Shown: positions 34,699 to 43,337, counted from the first letter of the stretch. The stretch is DNA of 53,372 bases from Verrucomicrobiota bacterium (GCA_003219195.1 QHPX01000155.1:1-53372); one strand, 5' to 3'. Notes: generated by a model from the letters alone, not told the origin. Numbers and translations: made by a program.

Positions 34699-35042
34699 GA
34701 TCAACATCTTCTGGCCGCTTGCAATCATCCTCGGCGCGAGTCATACTCACGGGGAGATGTCGGAAATCTTCTTCGATCATCCGGGCGTCGGCTTTCCACG
34801 GCAATTCAGATTCTTCGGAACAATGATGCGTGATTTTGCATTTTCGTTGTTTCGTTGGTTGACTGTCGCGGCTGGCGGTTCGAGACGGGTCCGTTTCCGG
34901 CTGGAGGAGGCGGAGTTTCCGGCGGCGTCGCAAAGTGCCTGCAAATTGCTTGAGCGAACTTTGCGAAGTTCGCGCGCCGCGGACCGTGCATCGATTGATG
35001 CGCTCCGCCCGTTTAATAATTGGGTAAACCTTAAGGATAATC
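34699..35042. other. Intergenic stretch before the RNA-binding protein
   Basis: No credible gene. It contains AAGATCAACA at 34697 (one mismatch from the common motif) and a hairpin GCGAACTTTGCGAAGTTCGC at 34954-34973 (8-bp arms). The latter part is the leader of the RRM gene, with AAGGAT seven bases before its ATG. Confidence 0.5.
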
Positions 35043-35543
35043 ATGAACTCTCATTCATCCGGAAGACGCTCGCGCCATTCGCGCGGCGGGTCCCGACGAA
35101 GGGGCGATCGCCGTTCGCACTATCAAAACGCGGGCGCGAAAGCTCCCAAGAAAACATTCTGGCAGCGGGTCGCTGCATTTTTTGGAAACGGAAACGCGAC
35201 GAAGAAACCTGCGATTGCCTCGCGCAATGGCGCCCGGCCATCGCGGTCTCCGCGCAAGCCTGAACCGGTCGAAGTTACTTCGCCCAGGCTTTACGTAGGC
35301 AACTTGTCATTCGAGGCCACGGAGAGCGATCTCTTCGAATTGTTCAACGGCGTCGGCCACGTCCAAAACGCCGAGGTTGTAAGTTACCGGCACAACCAGC
35401 GCTCGAAAGGTTTCGCCTTTGTGCAGATGCAAACCATCGAGGAAGCACAGCGCGCCGTGGAGGAATTGCACGACAAAGAATTCCTTGGTCGCAAGCTCGT
35501 GGTCAGCGGCGCAAAATCGAGCGAGCATCACGCGAGAAGTTAG
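35043..35543 (+). CDS. RRM-type RNA-binding protein
   Basis: The 166-residue product has a basic, low-complexity N-terminus (NSHSSGRRSRHSRGGSRRRG) of ~80 residues and one RRM at ~83-160 with RNP2 LYVGNLSF and RNP1 SKGFAFVQM. Bacterial RRM proteins of this sort bind single-stranded RNA and are often cold-induced. The long basic tail in front of the RRM is unusual in length and could add nonspecific RNA binding. A strong terminator follows, so it is a single-gene unit. Confidence 0.9.
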   Translation: MNSHSSGRRSRHSRGGSRRRGDRRSHYQNAGAKAPKKTFWQRVAAFFGNGNATKKPAIASRNGARPSRSPRKPEPVEVTSPRLYVGNLSFEATESDLFELFNGVGHVQNAEVVSYRHNQRSKGFAFVQMQTIEEAQRAVEELHDKEFLGRKLVVSGAKSSEHHARS

Positions 35544-35563
35544 TCAAGATCGGTGATTTCAAT

Positions 35564-35609
35564 CGGGAGACGTAGCGCTTGAAGCGCGCGTCTCCCGGTT
35601 CTGTTTTTT
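35564..35609 (+). terminator. Strong intrinsic terminator
   Basis: CGGGAGACG and CGTCTCCCG form the base of a long stem (with GCGCTT/AAGCGC above), followed by GTTCTGTTTTTT. It ends the RRM transcript. Confidence 0.85.
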
Positions 35610-35651
35610 GATGATGCGCGGTGTTTTTTCATCGTCGACCCGACCGCCTTC

Positions 35652-35725
35652 TGTCATTCCGAGCTGAGTCGAGGAATCTCTCAATATTAACAGTAAGAGA
35701 TGCCTCGGCTCCGCTCGACCTGGCA
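35652..35725. repeat. TGTCATTCCGAGC-type inverted repeat
   Basis: TGTCATTCCGAGC...GAGGAATCTCT on the left matches the reverse complement of AGAGATGCCTCGG...TGGCA on the right, giving arms of about 30 bases with a short AT loop. Its right arm supplies an ATG (35700) in frame with miaA, which is a false start. Confidence 0.75.
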
Positions 35726-35729
35726 TACT

Positions 35730-36680
35730 GTGAAAAGCGTTTTCTTCATCGTCGGCCTAACCGCCGCCGGAAAGTCTGAACTCGCGGCCGACGTCGCGCA
35801 CGATCTCGATGCGGAAATCGTCAGCGCGGATGCATTTCAAATTTATCGCGGTCTCGATCTTCTGACCGCGAAACCCGATTCCACGACTGTAGCAAGAGCG
35901 CCGCATCACTTGATCGGCACGATATCGATCGAGGAAGAAATGAATGCGGAGAAATTTCGTCGAATCGCGTGGCGCGCGATCGACGAAATCCAAGCGCGCG
36001 GGAAACGTCCGATCGTCGTGGGAGGAAGCGGACTTTACATCAAGGCGTTAACACACGGCCTTTTATTCGCTCCTGCTTCCGACCCGGCCGTCCGCGCGCG
36101 ATTGAACAAGATGAGGCTCGATCAATTGCGAGCACGACTTGTCGATCTTGACCCGGAAACCGCGCGCAAGATCGACATGAAGAACCGGCGGCGATTGGTG
36201 CGCGCAATCGAAATTTCTTTGATCACCCGACAGCCCGCGTCCGCGCAGCGCACGCAATGGAAAACTGTAGGGGCCGCTGTCCTCAGCGGCCGACCCGGAC
36301 GTGCCGCCGAGACAGCGGCCGCTACAGGTATCTTCGTTTTTCGTGAGCGCGATGAGCTGTACCAGCGGATCAATCGTCGCGTGGAAGCAATGTTTGAGAA
36401 CGGCGTGATCGAAGAAGTGCGCGCAATTGGCGCGATGAGTCTGACTGCGTCGAAGATGATCGGGTTAAAAGAAATCCGCGAGTTGCTCAAGGGGAAGATG
36501 TCGATTTTGCAATGCGTTGCGGCCATTCAACAGGCGACGCGCCGTTATGCCAAACGGCAGTTGACCTGGTTTCGGCGTCAAACTAATTTTGAGCCGCTGA
36601 ACTTATCGCTTCTCACTCACCAGGAAGCCGTGAAATGGATTTCGCGAAGGGTTCTCTCTTTCGCGCAAAGGGATGATTGA
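35730..36680 (+). CDS. miaA: tRNA dimethylallyltransferase with a repeat-derived insert
   Basis: The product (316 residues from GTG 35730, VKSVFFIVGL) has P-loop GLTAAGKSEL, SADAFQIYRGLDLLTAKP, PIVVGGSGLYIKAL and RRLVRAIEI, the MiaA order. It adds the dimethylallyl group to A37 of tRNAs reading U-starting codons. Between RTQWK and IFVFRERDELYQRI, about 20 residues (TVGAAVLSGRPGRAAETAAA) come from a palindromic repeat at 36266-36326 inserted in frame, where other MiaA proteins have a short loop. Exact motifs at 36140 (VDL) and 36168 (KIDM) form an inverted pair. The ATG at 35700 lies in a repeat, so GTG is preferred. Overlaps hflX by 8 bases. Confidence 0.9.
   Translation: MKSVFFIVGLTAAGKSELAADVAHDLDAEIVSADAFQIYRGLDLLTAKPDSTTVARAPHHLIGTISIEEEMNAEKFRRIAWRAIDEIQARGKRPIVVGGSGLYIKALTHGLLFAPASDPAVRARLNKMRLDQLRARLVDLDPETARKIDMKNRRRLVRAIEISLITRQPASAQRTQWKTVGAAVLSGRPGRAAETAAATGIFVFRERDELYQRINRRVEAMFENGVIEEVRAIGAMSLTASKMIGLKEIRELLKGKMSILQCVAAIQQATRRYAKRQLTWFRRQTNFEPLNLSLLTHQEAVKWISRRVLSFAQRDD
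36266..36326. repeat. TGTAG...CTACA palindromic repeat, copy 4, inserted in frame in miaA
   Basis: TGTAGGGGCCGCTGTC and GACAGCGGCCGCTACA are inverted ends of the 61-base element; an inner CTCAGCGGC / GCCGCCGAG pair extends the structure. It is open in the miaA frame. Confidence 0.88.
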
Positions 36681-37950
36681 AACAAGTCCGCGCAAAAAAC
36701 AGGAGCGCGCGCTCCTGATTGGTCTCGAAAAAGAAGGCGTTTCCAAGTGGGACCTGCGCGATTCGATGGAAGAATTGCGCGAGCTGGCCAGCTCGGCCGG
36801 CGCCGAAGTCGTCGACACGGTCACGCAAAAATTGCAGAAACCGACTGCGCCCTACTACATCGGAAAAGGCAAAGCGGAATGGATCAAAGATTCGTTGCAA
36901 GATCGACAAATCACCTCCGTGATTTTCAATGACGAACTTTCTCCAGCGCAAGGACGCAACCTCGAGAATTTGCTCGCGCGCAAGGTGCTTGATCGCACCC
37001 AATTGATTCTCGACATTTTCGCGCAGCGCGCCCGCAGTCGTGAGGGCCGCTTGCAGATCGAGCTCGCGCAATTGCAATATCTTTTGCCGCGGCTGACTCG
37101 CATGTGGCACCACCTTTCGCGCCAGACCGGCGGAATCGGCACGCGTGGTCCCGGCGAAACACAATTGGAAGTCGATCGCCGCCGCGTCCAGGAACGAATA
37201 GCGCGTTTGGAACGCGAACTCGAAGCCGTCCGAAAAACGCGCGCCGTCCAGCGACAAGGGCGCAAGCGTCATCAATGGCCGGTGGCCGCGGTCGTCGGTT
37301 ACACGAATGCGGGAAAATCGACGCTGTTAAACCTGCTCACCGGCGCGGACGTCGTCGCGGCTGACAGACTTTTCGCGACGCTCGATCCCACTACGCGCAG
37401 TTTCGTTTTGCCTAACAAACAGCGCGTATTGCTGACCGACACGGTCGGTTTTTTGCGGAAACTCCCGCACACTTTGATCGAATCATTCAAGGCGACGCTC
37501 GAAGAAGTGAGGGAGGCCGATCTGCTTATTCACATTGTCGATCTTAGCCATCCCCGCGTGGACGAGCAGATGAAGGCGGTGGACAGCGTCATCAAAGAAC
37601 TCGATGCGTTCGGCAAACAAACGCTCATCGTCTTCAACAAGATCGACAATCTCGGGGACTGCCAGTTGGCCGAGACTTATGTGAAACGTTTTCCGGGCAG
37701 CGTGGCGATTTCGGCGCGCACCGGCGAAGGCGTTAATAAACTGGTGCAGGCGCTGGAAAGCGCGCTCGGCTCCTGGCGATTGCGTTCGCATTTTCGCATT
37801 CCATCAAGTAAATCCGCGTTACTAGCCGAAATTCATCGTGTCGGCCACGTCCTCGAGCTGAAATATGAAGGTGACGACGCGCTAGTCGTCGCGCACGTGC
37901 CGCCGGACCTTGCCCAGAAGCTTGATTGTTACGCGGCGCAAATTCTGTAG
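36673..37950 (+). CDS. hflX: Ribosome-associated GTPase HflX
   Basis: The 425-residue product has the HflX N-terminal domain (YYIGKGKAEWIKDS, ELSPAQGRNLE, RTQLILDIFAQRA), the Gly-rich linker GGIGTRGPGETQLEVDRR and a G domain with GYTNAGKSTLLN (G1), DTVGFLRKLP (G3) and FNKIDN (G4). It splits or rescues stalled ribosomes. It overlaps miaA by 8 bases, as miaA-hflX do in many bacteria. Its TAG stop (37948-37950) is the TAG of the repeat at 37946-37996. Exact motifs at 36899, 37536 and 37639; the last encodes NKIDN, the G4 motif itself. Confidence 0.96.
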   Translation: MIETSPRKKQERALLIGLEKEGVSKWDLRDSMEELRELASSAGAEVVDTVTQKLQKPTAPYYIGKGKAEWIKDSLQDRQITSVIFNDELSPAQGRNLENLLARKVLDRTQLILDIFAQRARSREGRLQIELAQLQYLLPRLTRMWHHLSRQTGGIGTRGPGETQLEVDRRRVQERIARLERELEAVRKTRAVQRQGRKRHQWPVAAVVGYTNAGKSTLLNLLTGADVVAADRLFATLDPTTRSFVLPNKQRVLLTDTVGFLRKLPHTLIESFKATLEEVREADLLIHIVDLSHPRVDEQMKAVDSVIKELDAFGKQTLIVFNKIDNLGDCQLAETYVKRFPGSVAISARTGEGVNKLVQALESALGSWRLRSHFRIPSSKSALLAEIHRVGHVLELKYEGDDALVVAHVPPDLAQKLDCYAAQIL

Positions 37951-37996
37951 CCATTGGCCTATCGTCGTTTGAGACGCGCACAGCACCGTGGCTACA
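37946..37996. repeat. TGTAG...CTACA palindromic repeat, copy 5, supplying the hflX stop codon
   Basis: TGTAGCCA and GTGGCTACA are inverted ends; the interior is only weakly symmetrical. The TAG is the hflX stop. An exact AAGATCGACA follows at 38004, between this repeat and nth. Confidence 0.6.
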
Positions 37997-38033
37997 GCAT
38001 TGCAAGATCGACATCGACGGGAATAGTGTGCGA

Positions 38034-38699
38034 ATGACTGTTCGCGAACGCGTGGCGCAACTGGTCGAGATTTTTCCGGAGGTTTATCCGGGTGCGCATT
38101 GCGAACTCGATTACAAAAATCCGCTGCAGCTCCTGATCGCGACGATTCTCTCAGCGCAATGCACCGACAAGCGCGTCAACATGGTGACCCCCGCGCTATT
38201 CAAGAAATATCCGAAGGCGATTGATTACGCGAAAGCGGCCCCGCCTGAACTTGAAAACGCAATTAAATCCACGGGATTTTTTCGCAACAAGACGAAGAGC
38301 GTTCGTGCCGCAACATCGACAATCGCCAGGAAATTTGGCGGTCGCGTTCCGGAAACGATGGACGAATTGCGTGAGTTGCCTGGTGTGGGACGCAAAACGG
38401 CCAATGTCGTGCTGGGCAATGCGTTCGGAAAAAACGAAGGGATTGTGGTGGACACACACGTCGCGCGATTGTCGCAGCGGCTTGGCCTCACAAAGTACAA
38501 AGACCCGGAGAAGATTGAGCGCGATTTAATGAAATTGGTGCCGCGCGAGCATTGGACGAACTGGAGTCACTGGCTGATCTGGCACGGACGGCGTCGCTGT
38601 TTTGCGCGCAAGCCAGATTGCAGCCAATGCGAAATCTTCCGGCTTTGTCCGAGCGGCAAAATCTTCCTGCGAACAGGCGAAGCGCGAAAACCCGAATAA
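38034..38699 (+). CDS. nth: Endonuclease III
   Basis: The 221-residue product has LLIATILSAQCTDKRVN, the helix-hairpin-helix LPGVGRKTANVVLG with catalytic Lys, the catalytic Asp in VVDTHVARL and the [4Fe-4S] cysteines in C-x6-C-x2-C-x5-C spacing (CFARKPDCSQCEIFRLC). It removes oxidised pyrimidines and nicks the abasic site. The ATG at 38034 is the family start; the frame open to 37926 runs back through the repeat and the hflX end. Confidence 0.95.
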   Translation: MTVRERVAQLVEIFPEVYPGAHCELDYKNPLQLLIATILSAQCTDKRVNMVTPALFKKYPKAIDYAKAAPPELENAIKSTGFFRNKTKSVRAATSTIARKFGGRVPETMDELRELPGVGRKTANVVLGNAFGKNEGIVVDTHVARLSQRLGLTKYKDPEKIERDLMKLVPREHWTNWSHWLIWHGRRRCFARKPDCSQCEIFRLCPSGKIFLRTGEARKPE

Positions 38700-38707
38700 A
38701 CGATTGA

Positions 38708-39187
38708 CTACTCAGACTCTTCAATCCGCCTCGCCGATGCAACGTTCCGAGGATGTTTTCCATCATGCTCCGCCTTTTGGCGAATGCGCTGGAACTGTTG
38801 TTCGAGTATTTTCAGATCCTCATCGGAAAGGTTCTCAAGATCGACCAGTTCGTTTCGCGCGTCTTTGAGTGCGCGGATGATCTCGTCCAGCTTCAACTGA
38901 AATGCTTTAGCATCGCGGTTTTGTGTGTTTTGAATGAGAAATACCATCAGAAACGTGACGATGGTCGTCCCGGTATTGATAATGAGCTGCCAGGTATCGG
39001 AGAAATGAAAAGTCGGGCCGGTGAAAGCCCAGGTGACGATGATGAGGATAGCGGCGGTAAACGCCCAGGCGCTGCCGAGAATGATGGATGACTGGCGAGC
39101 GAAGATGCGAAACGCGTCCCGGATGACGCAGATAAAATCCCGGGAGTCTCGGTGTTCTCTTAACTTTTCGCCTTGGGTCTCTTGCAT
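38708..39187 (-). CDS. Low-affinity iron permease family protein
   Basis: The 159-residue product has two membrane segments with IFARQSSIILGSAWAFTAAI and the diagnostic NTGTTIVTFLMVFLIQNTQNRD, followed by a helical tail KAFQLKLDEIIRALKDARNE, as in the low-affinity Fe/Cu permease-like family (PF04120). Actual transport activity in bacteria is unproven. Convergent with nth (9-base gap). An exact motif at 39231-39240 lies in its upstream region. Confidence 0.85.
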   Translation of the reverse strand: MQETQGEKLREHRDSRDFICVIRDAFRIFARQSSIILGSAWAFTAAILIIVTWAFTGPTFHFSDTWQLIINTGTTIVTFLMVFLIQNTQNRDAKAFQLKLDEIIRALKDARNELVDLENLSDEDLKILEQQFQRIRQKAEHDGKHPRNVASARRIEESE

Positions 39188-39391
39188 AATGCCATTTTAA
39201 CTTCGCACGCGATTCGGAAAACGCGCGCATAAGATCGACAATCGTGCCTGAACTGCGCGGCGTGAAGCCGACGTTGATTTTCCCGGCGGTTTAAGGAAAA
39301 CTAACCGCTCCAGTTCATGCAGCACGTAACCGCTTTTTCTCGGCCGCAAATCGTCCCGCCCGTTCCGGCGTCGGCGCTGCGTTGAAATCCG

Positions 39392-40124
39392 TTGCCGGCC
39401 GCGTTGCATATCGACCTCGATCGCGCCTGGAATCGCGACGAGCTTCCTTTCCCGAGCCTCGATGCAACAGAGTGGGGGCCGCAGCTTCGCTTTTCCGCGC
39501 CGCCGCGTGTGATCGAGCATTTCTATCGCGAATACGCAACGCATCTCGCGCCATTTTTGCTTTATGGCTCCGGCGACTTCCACCACTTGACTGCACTCTG
39601 GTTGCGGTGACTTAATGGACCGGCCGTCGTTATCTCATTTGATAATCATCCAGTGCTGGTGGCCGCGGCAACTTTTCGGGAATCGACGCGCAGAACGAAC
39701 CGGTCTTCTCGAAGTTCATCCGTGGGCAGATGAGCGGCCAGTGAAAGATCGACAACGGCGTGGCGCTATTTTACGCGAGAACTGGCGCGAACATTTCGAA
39801 TTGTTCACGAACAATTTTCGCGGAGCGGAGGTTTATGTCACGATCGATCTTGACTGTCTGTGTGCAAACGAGGCGGTGACAAATTGGGAGAGCGGCCGCT
39901 TCACGATTGTCGATCTTGAGTGGGCGCTGGCCAGATTGCGCGACGCTTCCCGCATTGTCGCGGGCGATATCTGCGGTGCGTTTTCAAAACCAACCTATGC
40001 CCGTTGGAAGCAACGTCTCGCCTCGGAAATGGATCACCCGAACCTCTCGCGACCGGGTCCGGAACAAACGCGAGAGATCAACTACTCGGCATTAAAAAAG
40101 CTTTGGCCGCTTTTAGCTGAGTGA
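39392..40124 (+). pseudogene. Arginase-family-like gene with a nonsense codon and a frame-shifting deletion
   Basis: Frame 2 (TTG 39392) reads LHIDLDRAWNRDELPFPSLD, HLAPFLLYGSGDFHHLTALWLR, then TGA (39608-39610), and continues past it as GPAVVISFDNHP. Frame 3 then gives WWPRQLFGNRRAERT, VHPWADERPVKDRQRRGAIL, GAEVYVTIDLDCLCANEAVT, FTIVDLEWALARLRDASRIV and ends at 40124. The DIDCL-type metal ligands are kept in the second part; the segment following FDNHP (normally DWD...) is missing, by my estimate about 30-40 codons. From memory this is an arginase/deacetylase-like family of unknown substrate. Exact motifs at 39745 and 39908. Confidence 0.68.
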
Positions 40125-40457
40125 GACGAGCGCAACGCCGGCGCTGATCAGCAACGCGCCAATTGCCAGTTGCAGGGTCAATTTTTCCTTCAGGACGATC
40201 GCCGCCAGCAAGGTGATCATGATGATGCTCAGTCCCTGAAATGGGTAGAGATAACTAAGATCGAAATGTTGAAGCAAGCCGAGTGTAAGAAAGAACGAGA
40301 TCGCCATCGAACAAATTCCGGCGCTAAGCAGCCATATAAATCTCGGATTGCGAAAGCTGCTGCGGCTGACGAATTCCATTGCCCTTTTCAGAAAAAGCTG
40401 GCCCGCCACGAAAGTGACAAGCGCGATAAGAATTAAGGTAAGCGAAAAAAAAGTCAC
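40113..40457 (-). CDS. Small DMT/SMR-like four-helix transporter subunit B
   Basis: The 114-residue product from the GTG at 40457 has four membrane segments: VTFFSLTLILIALVTFVAGQ, WLLSAGICSMAISFFLTLGL, DLSYLYPFQGLSIIMITLLA and LTLQLAIGALLISAGVALV. GAGGAACG precedes the GTG, which overlaps the stop of subunit A as GTGA. The pair resembles heterodimeric EamA/SMR flippases such as ArnE/ArnF; a lipid-linked sugar is a possible substrate (inference). Confidence 0.75.
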   Translation of the reverse strand: MTFFSLTLILIALVTFVAGQLFLKRAMEFVSRSSFRNPRFIWLLSAGICSMAISFFLTLGLLQHFDLSYLYPFQGLSIIMITLLAAIVLKEKLTLQLAIGALLISAGVALVSLS

Positions 40458-40858
40458 AATCGTTCCTCGAAGCGCGCGACCGGTTTTGCCAGCACCGCCA
40501 GACCAATAATGACCAGTGCGATGCCGACCCAACGCCGCGCGGAAATGACTTCGCCGAGAAAAATCCAGCAGCCCAAGGGAACCAAAACGTCGACCACGCG
40601 TGACATTGGGAACGCGATCGTAAGTGGAATGTATCTCAAAACGTAGAGCCAGCTGAGAAAGCTAATAATGATAAGACCAATCGCCCACCAGACCAGAGGC
40701 GAGGCCAGGCCACTTATTCCCGTCCACGACCAGGCGCTGGCGGGGTTTGCCGTGTCGGAAGCGCCGCGTTTCAGCAACAGTTCGGAAGCGAGGACGCAGA
40801 CGACGCTAAGGGCCAGCTGAAACCAAGGATTGAAAAATCCGGAAGGTCGATCTCGCAT
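40454..40858 (-). CDS. Small DMT/SMR-like four-helix transporter subunit A
   Basis: The 134-residue product has four membrane segments, including FQLALSVVCVLASELLLKRG, LIIISFLSWLYVLRYIPLTI and WVGIALVIIGLAVLAKPVAR, with VLRYIPLTIAFPMSRVVDVLVPLGCWI typical of EamA/SMR halves. Overlaps subunit B by 4 bases and follows the FemAB-like gene on the same strand by about 50 bases, so it likely belongs to the leftward operon starting with the MscS gene. Confidence 0.75.
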   Translation of the reverse strand: MRDRPSGFFNPWFQLALSVVCVLASELLLKRGASDTANPASAWSWTGISGLASPLVWWAIGLIIISFLSWLYVLRYIPLTIAFPMSRVVDVLVPLGCWIFLGEVISARRWVGIALVIIGLAVLAKPVARFEERL

Positions 40859-40911
40859 TTCGAGCGCACTGTTAGCAAGTGCGAGACGAGGAGAAAAGAA
40901 TTAAGCGACGA

Positions 40912-42075
40912 TCAAAGCTGATCGGCGTTGGGAAAACGTCGCAAGATTGGATCGTGCCGCGTCGGTTCGAGATATTTCAAGGCGCGGCGGAAGATTGGAT
41001 TGAAAAATGCTCTCGTGTGCATGACGTAAAGATCGAGCGGCACCAGTTCGCAGCCCAGGTGCAACTTTGGATCGTAATTTAAAGGGCCGCTGCAATAAGA
41101 CTGCAGTCCGCCGGCAATGGCCCAGCGGATGACGTCGCGCAGCGTGTAAAAATAGAGATGCAGGTCCAACGCGACCTTGTAATCCAATCCGAGACATTCG
41201 TCGTAAATCGTGCCGTCGTGAATCATGCAACAGCTGAACGCAACGATATGGCCGAGCTGTCGCCAGATAAAAAACCGAGCCCGCTCCGGTATTCGTTCAG
41301 CAAGAGTGCAAAAAAAATCCTTTGTCAGCGTCTCAAACTTGAAGCGCGAGCGTTCATGCACCTGAAGATAGAGCGGATAAATTTCATCGACCTGCGGTGT
41401 GATGTCGCTGATGACCTCCATGTCGATCTTCGCCGCGCGTTCCGCTTTCCGGAATTTGCGGCGCAAACTTTTGCGAGTCGCGTGGCTGAGCGTGCTTAGG
41501 TATTCGTCGAAATCGCGGTAATCGAGCGCCAGACGCGTCATCGGCATACTCGGCACGCGCGCGTAGCCATTTGAAGAAAAAATTCCGAGGGCAGGGCGAT
41601 ACTTTGCCGGAAAGTCTTTCAGAACAATGAGGGAAGCTTTGTTCTGTCGCGCATAAGTTTTCAGGACGGCGAGCAGTGCCTCCGCCGTCCATCGGTCATC
41701 TTCCGGGCGACACGCGCCGAGATGGCCTTCGCCGGCCGCGCATCCGACCATCAAAACGCGCATCGTTAAAAAGCGCGGGAATTGTTTTCGGACAAGCTCG
41801 ACAATCGATCGGAATTTGCCGGGCACACCCTCCACCAGATTTTGCCGGGCAAAAAATACCGGTTGGATCGCGCGGACTTCGCCTGATTCATCTTCTAGGA
41901 GCAAATAGCGATATTCGAAATCCTGCGCCAGCGTTTGTTCGACGATCTCGTAGAAGCGGTGATCTTTGTGCTTGTCCCGAAACGCGCGCGGCCAGGCGCC
42001 ACAACTCAGCAATTCCGCGCCGGTCACAATTTTTGCGATGCCTTGCGGAAATGAAATCGGGCCGCGTTCCTCCAT
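40912..42075 (-). CDS. FemAB/GNAT-like acyltransferase
   Basis: The 387-residue product has LSTLSHATRKSLRRKFRKAE, a GNAT/BioF2-like motif, and YDECLGLDYKVALDLHLYFY with GGLQSYCSGPLNYDPKLHLG, as in the Acetyltransf_6/FemAB group that transfers acyl or aminoacyl groups. Substrate unknown. It follows the MscS gene by 24 bases and precedes the two DMT subunits. Exact motif at 41421 (KIDME). Confidence 0.75.
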   Translation of the reverse strand: MEERGPISFPQGIAKIVTGAELLSCGAWPRAFRDKHKDHRFYEIVEQTLAQDFEYRYLLLEDESGEVRAIQPVFFARQNLVEGVPGKFRSIVELVRKQFPRFLTMRVLMVGCAAGEGHLGACRPEDDRWTAEALLAVLKTYARQNKASLIVLKDFPAKYRPALGIFSSNGYARVPSMPMTRLALDYRDFDEYLSTLSHATRKSLRRKFRKAERAAKIDMEVISDITPQVDEIYPLYLQVHERSRFKFETLTKDFFCTLAERIPERARFFIWRQLGHIVAFSCCMIHDGTIYDECLGLDYKVALDLHLYFYTLRDVIRWAIAGGLQSYCSGPLNYDPKLHLGCELVPLDLYVMHTRAFFNPIFRRALKYLEPTRHDPILRRFPNADQL

Positions 42076-42099
42076 CGAAAAAAATCAGCCGGGTAGCGC

Positions 42100-43221
42100 T
42101 CAGCTGGCGCCCCCCGCACGGCGATCTTGGGCGGGGACAGTTTCTACTTTCAGAACGCCGCTGCGAATGTGCAGGTCGCGCTGCGGGAAGGCGATCTCGA
42201 CCCCGGCTTCACGGAATTTTTCCTCGATGGCAAAATTGAGATCGCTGCGATAGCGGCTTGGGCGATAACTCATTTCGCTGCTCCAGACCACCAGCTCGAG
42301 GTCTATCGAGTTGTCGCCGAATTTGTTGAGAAAAACACTCGGCGCCGGGTCCTTTAAGGTCTGCCGATTTTCGCGGCCCACCGCCAGCAGCGCCTCGCGC
42401 ACTTTGCCGATATCGCTGCCATAGGCTACGCCAACCGGAATGCGAAACCGCACGCGCGGATCGCCGTACGTCCAGTTTGTCACGGGCGAATCGATGAACT
42501 TCGTGTTCGGCACGATCATCGTGATGTTGTCGTTGGTGCGAATAACGGTGCTGCGGGCGCGAATTTGCTGCACCTGGCCGGTGATGCCCGCGACCTCGAC
42601 GCGATCGCCAAGCGTGATCGGTCTTTCCGCCAGAATGACCAAACCGCTGATGAAATTGCTCGCGATATTTTGCAATCCAAAGCCGACCCCGACGCCGACC
42701 GCCCCCGCAAAAACGGTGAGCGCGCCGAGATGGATACCGGTGTTTTCCAGAACAATGAAAATGCCGACAACAAGCACAACATTGCTGACGATTTGGGAAA
42801 TCGCGTACTGAAGTGCGCGATCCAGCCCGCTGTGAACGAGGAAACGGCTGAAAAGAAAGCGTTTCGTTCTCGAGGAAATCCAGAAGACCGCGATGAGCAG
42901 CGCGATGAGCAGAAAAATCTGGATGAGACTGAGCGAGACACCAGGCAGAGGCGCGTTCCAAGGCAGCGGAACGCCGGCGGCATTGATCGCGCTGACGGTA
43001 AAAAAGACCAGCGCTGAAAGACTGAGAATCGTCGTGACGATCGCGATGAAGTTATTGTCGATCTTGAAGCGGCTGAAAAAACGGCGGACGATGCCGCTCT
43101 GTAGTGCGCGCGCGGTAATGAGTCCGGCTGTCAGCAGGGCCGTGAATGCAATCAGGCCCAGAAAGGAGACATAGTTGCCTCCTATTTGGAACAATGGTCT
43201 TTCGAGGAGCGAGAAGGACAT
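42100..43221 (-). CDS. MscS-family mechanosensitive channel
   Basis: The 373-residue product has about four membrane segments, the pore helix AGAVGVGVGFGLQNIASNFISGLVIL and the beta domain ITLGDRVEVAGITGQVQQIRARSTVIRT with NTKFIDSPVTNW, followed by the alpha/beta C-terminal cage ending GVEIAFPQRDLHIRS. It releases solutes on hypo-osmotic shock at the inner membrane. First gene of the leftward operon with the FemAB-like and DMT genes. Exact motif at 43056 (FKIDNN). Confidence 0.92.
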   Translation of the reverse strand: MSFSLLERPLFQIGGNYVSFLGLIAFTALLTAGLITARALQSGIVRRFFSRFKIDNNFIAIVTTILSLSALVFFTVSAINAAGVPLPWNAPLPGVSLSLIQIFLLIALLIAVFWISSRTKRFLFSRFLVHSGLDRALQYAISQIVSNVVLVVGIFIVLENTGIHLGALTVFAGAVGVGVGFGLQNIASNFISGLVILAERPITLGDRVEVAGITGQVQQIRARSTVIRTNDNITMIVPNTKFIDSPVTNWTYGDPRVRFRIPVGVAYGSDIGKVREALLAVGRENRQTLKDPAPSVFLNKFGDNSIDLELVVWSSEMSYRPSRYRSDLNFAIEEKFREAGVEIAFPQRDLHIRSGVLKVETVPAQDRRAGGAS

Positions 43222-43266
43222 CGTTGTCTAGTCTGGCTCTCTAGCACTTCCGCGCAACCTCCAAGC

Positions 43267-43294
43267 AAAAAAACACGGCCGAAGCCGTGTTTTT
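43267..43294 (-). terminator. Bidirectional intrinsic terminator after acpP
   Basis: AACACGGC, CGAA loop, GCCGTGTT with A-run before and T-run after (AAAAAAACACGG...GTGTTTTT), so it works on either strand. It lies 44 bases beyond the acpP stop and just before the MscS gene. Confidence 0.85.
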
Positions 43295-43337
43295 GCCGAG
43301 AGGAAGCGTTACCGTGATGGCCCGCCGGTCAGGTCTA

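Noticed and set aside
34757-35263. 168-residue frame overlapping the RRM gene
   Set aside because: The second half is a shadow of the RRM coding sequence; the first half has no recognisable domain.
36168-36177. The repeated motif as a simple by-product of common peptides (KID, VDL, SIL)
   Set aside because: It occurs in several frames and strands and between genes; peptide or codon bias cannot explain that.
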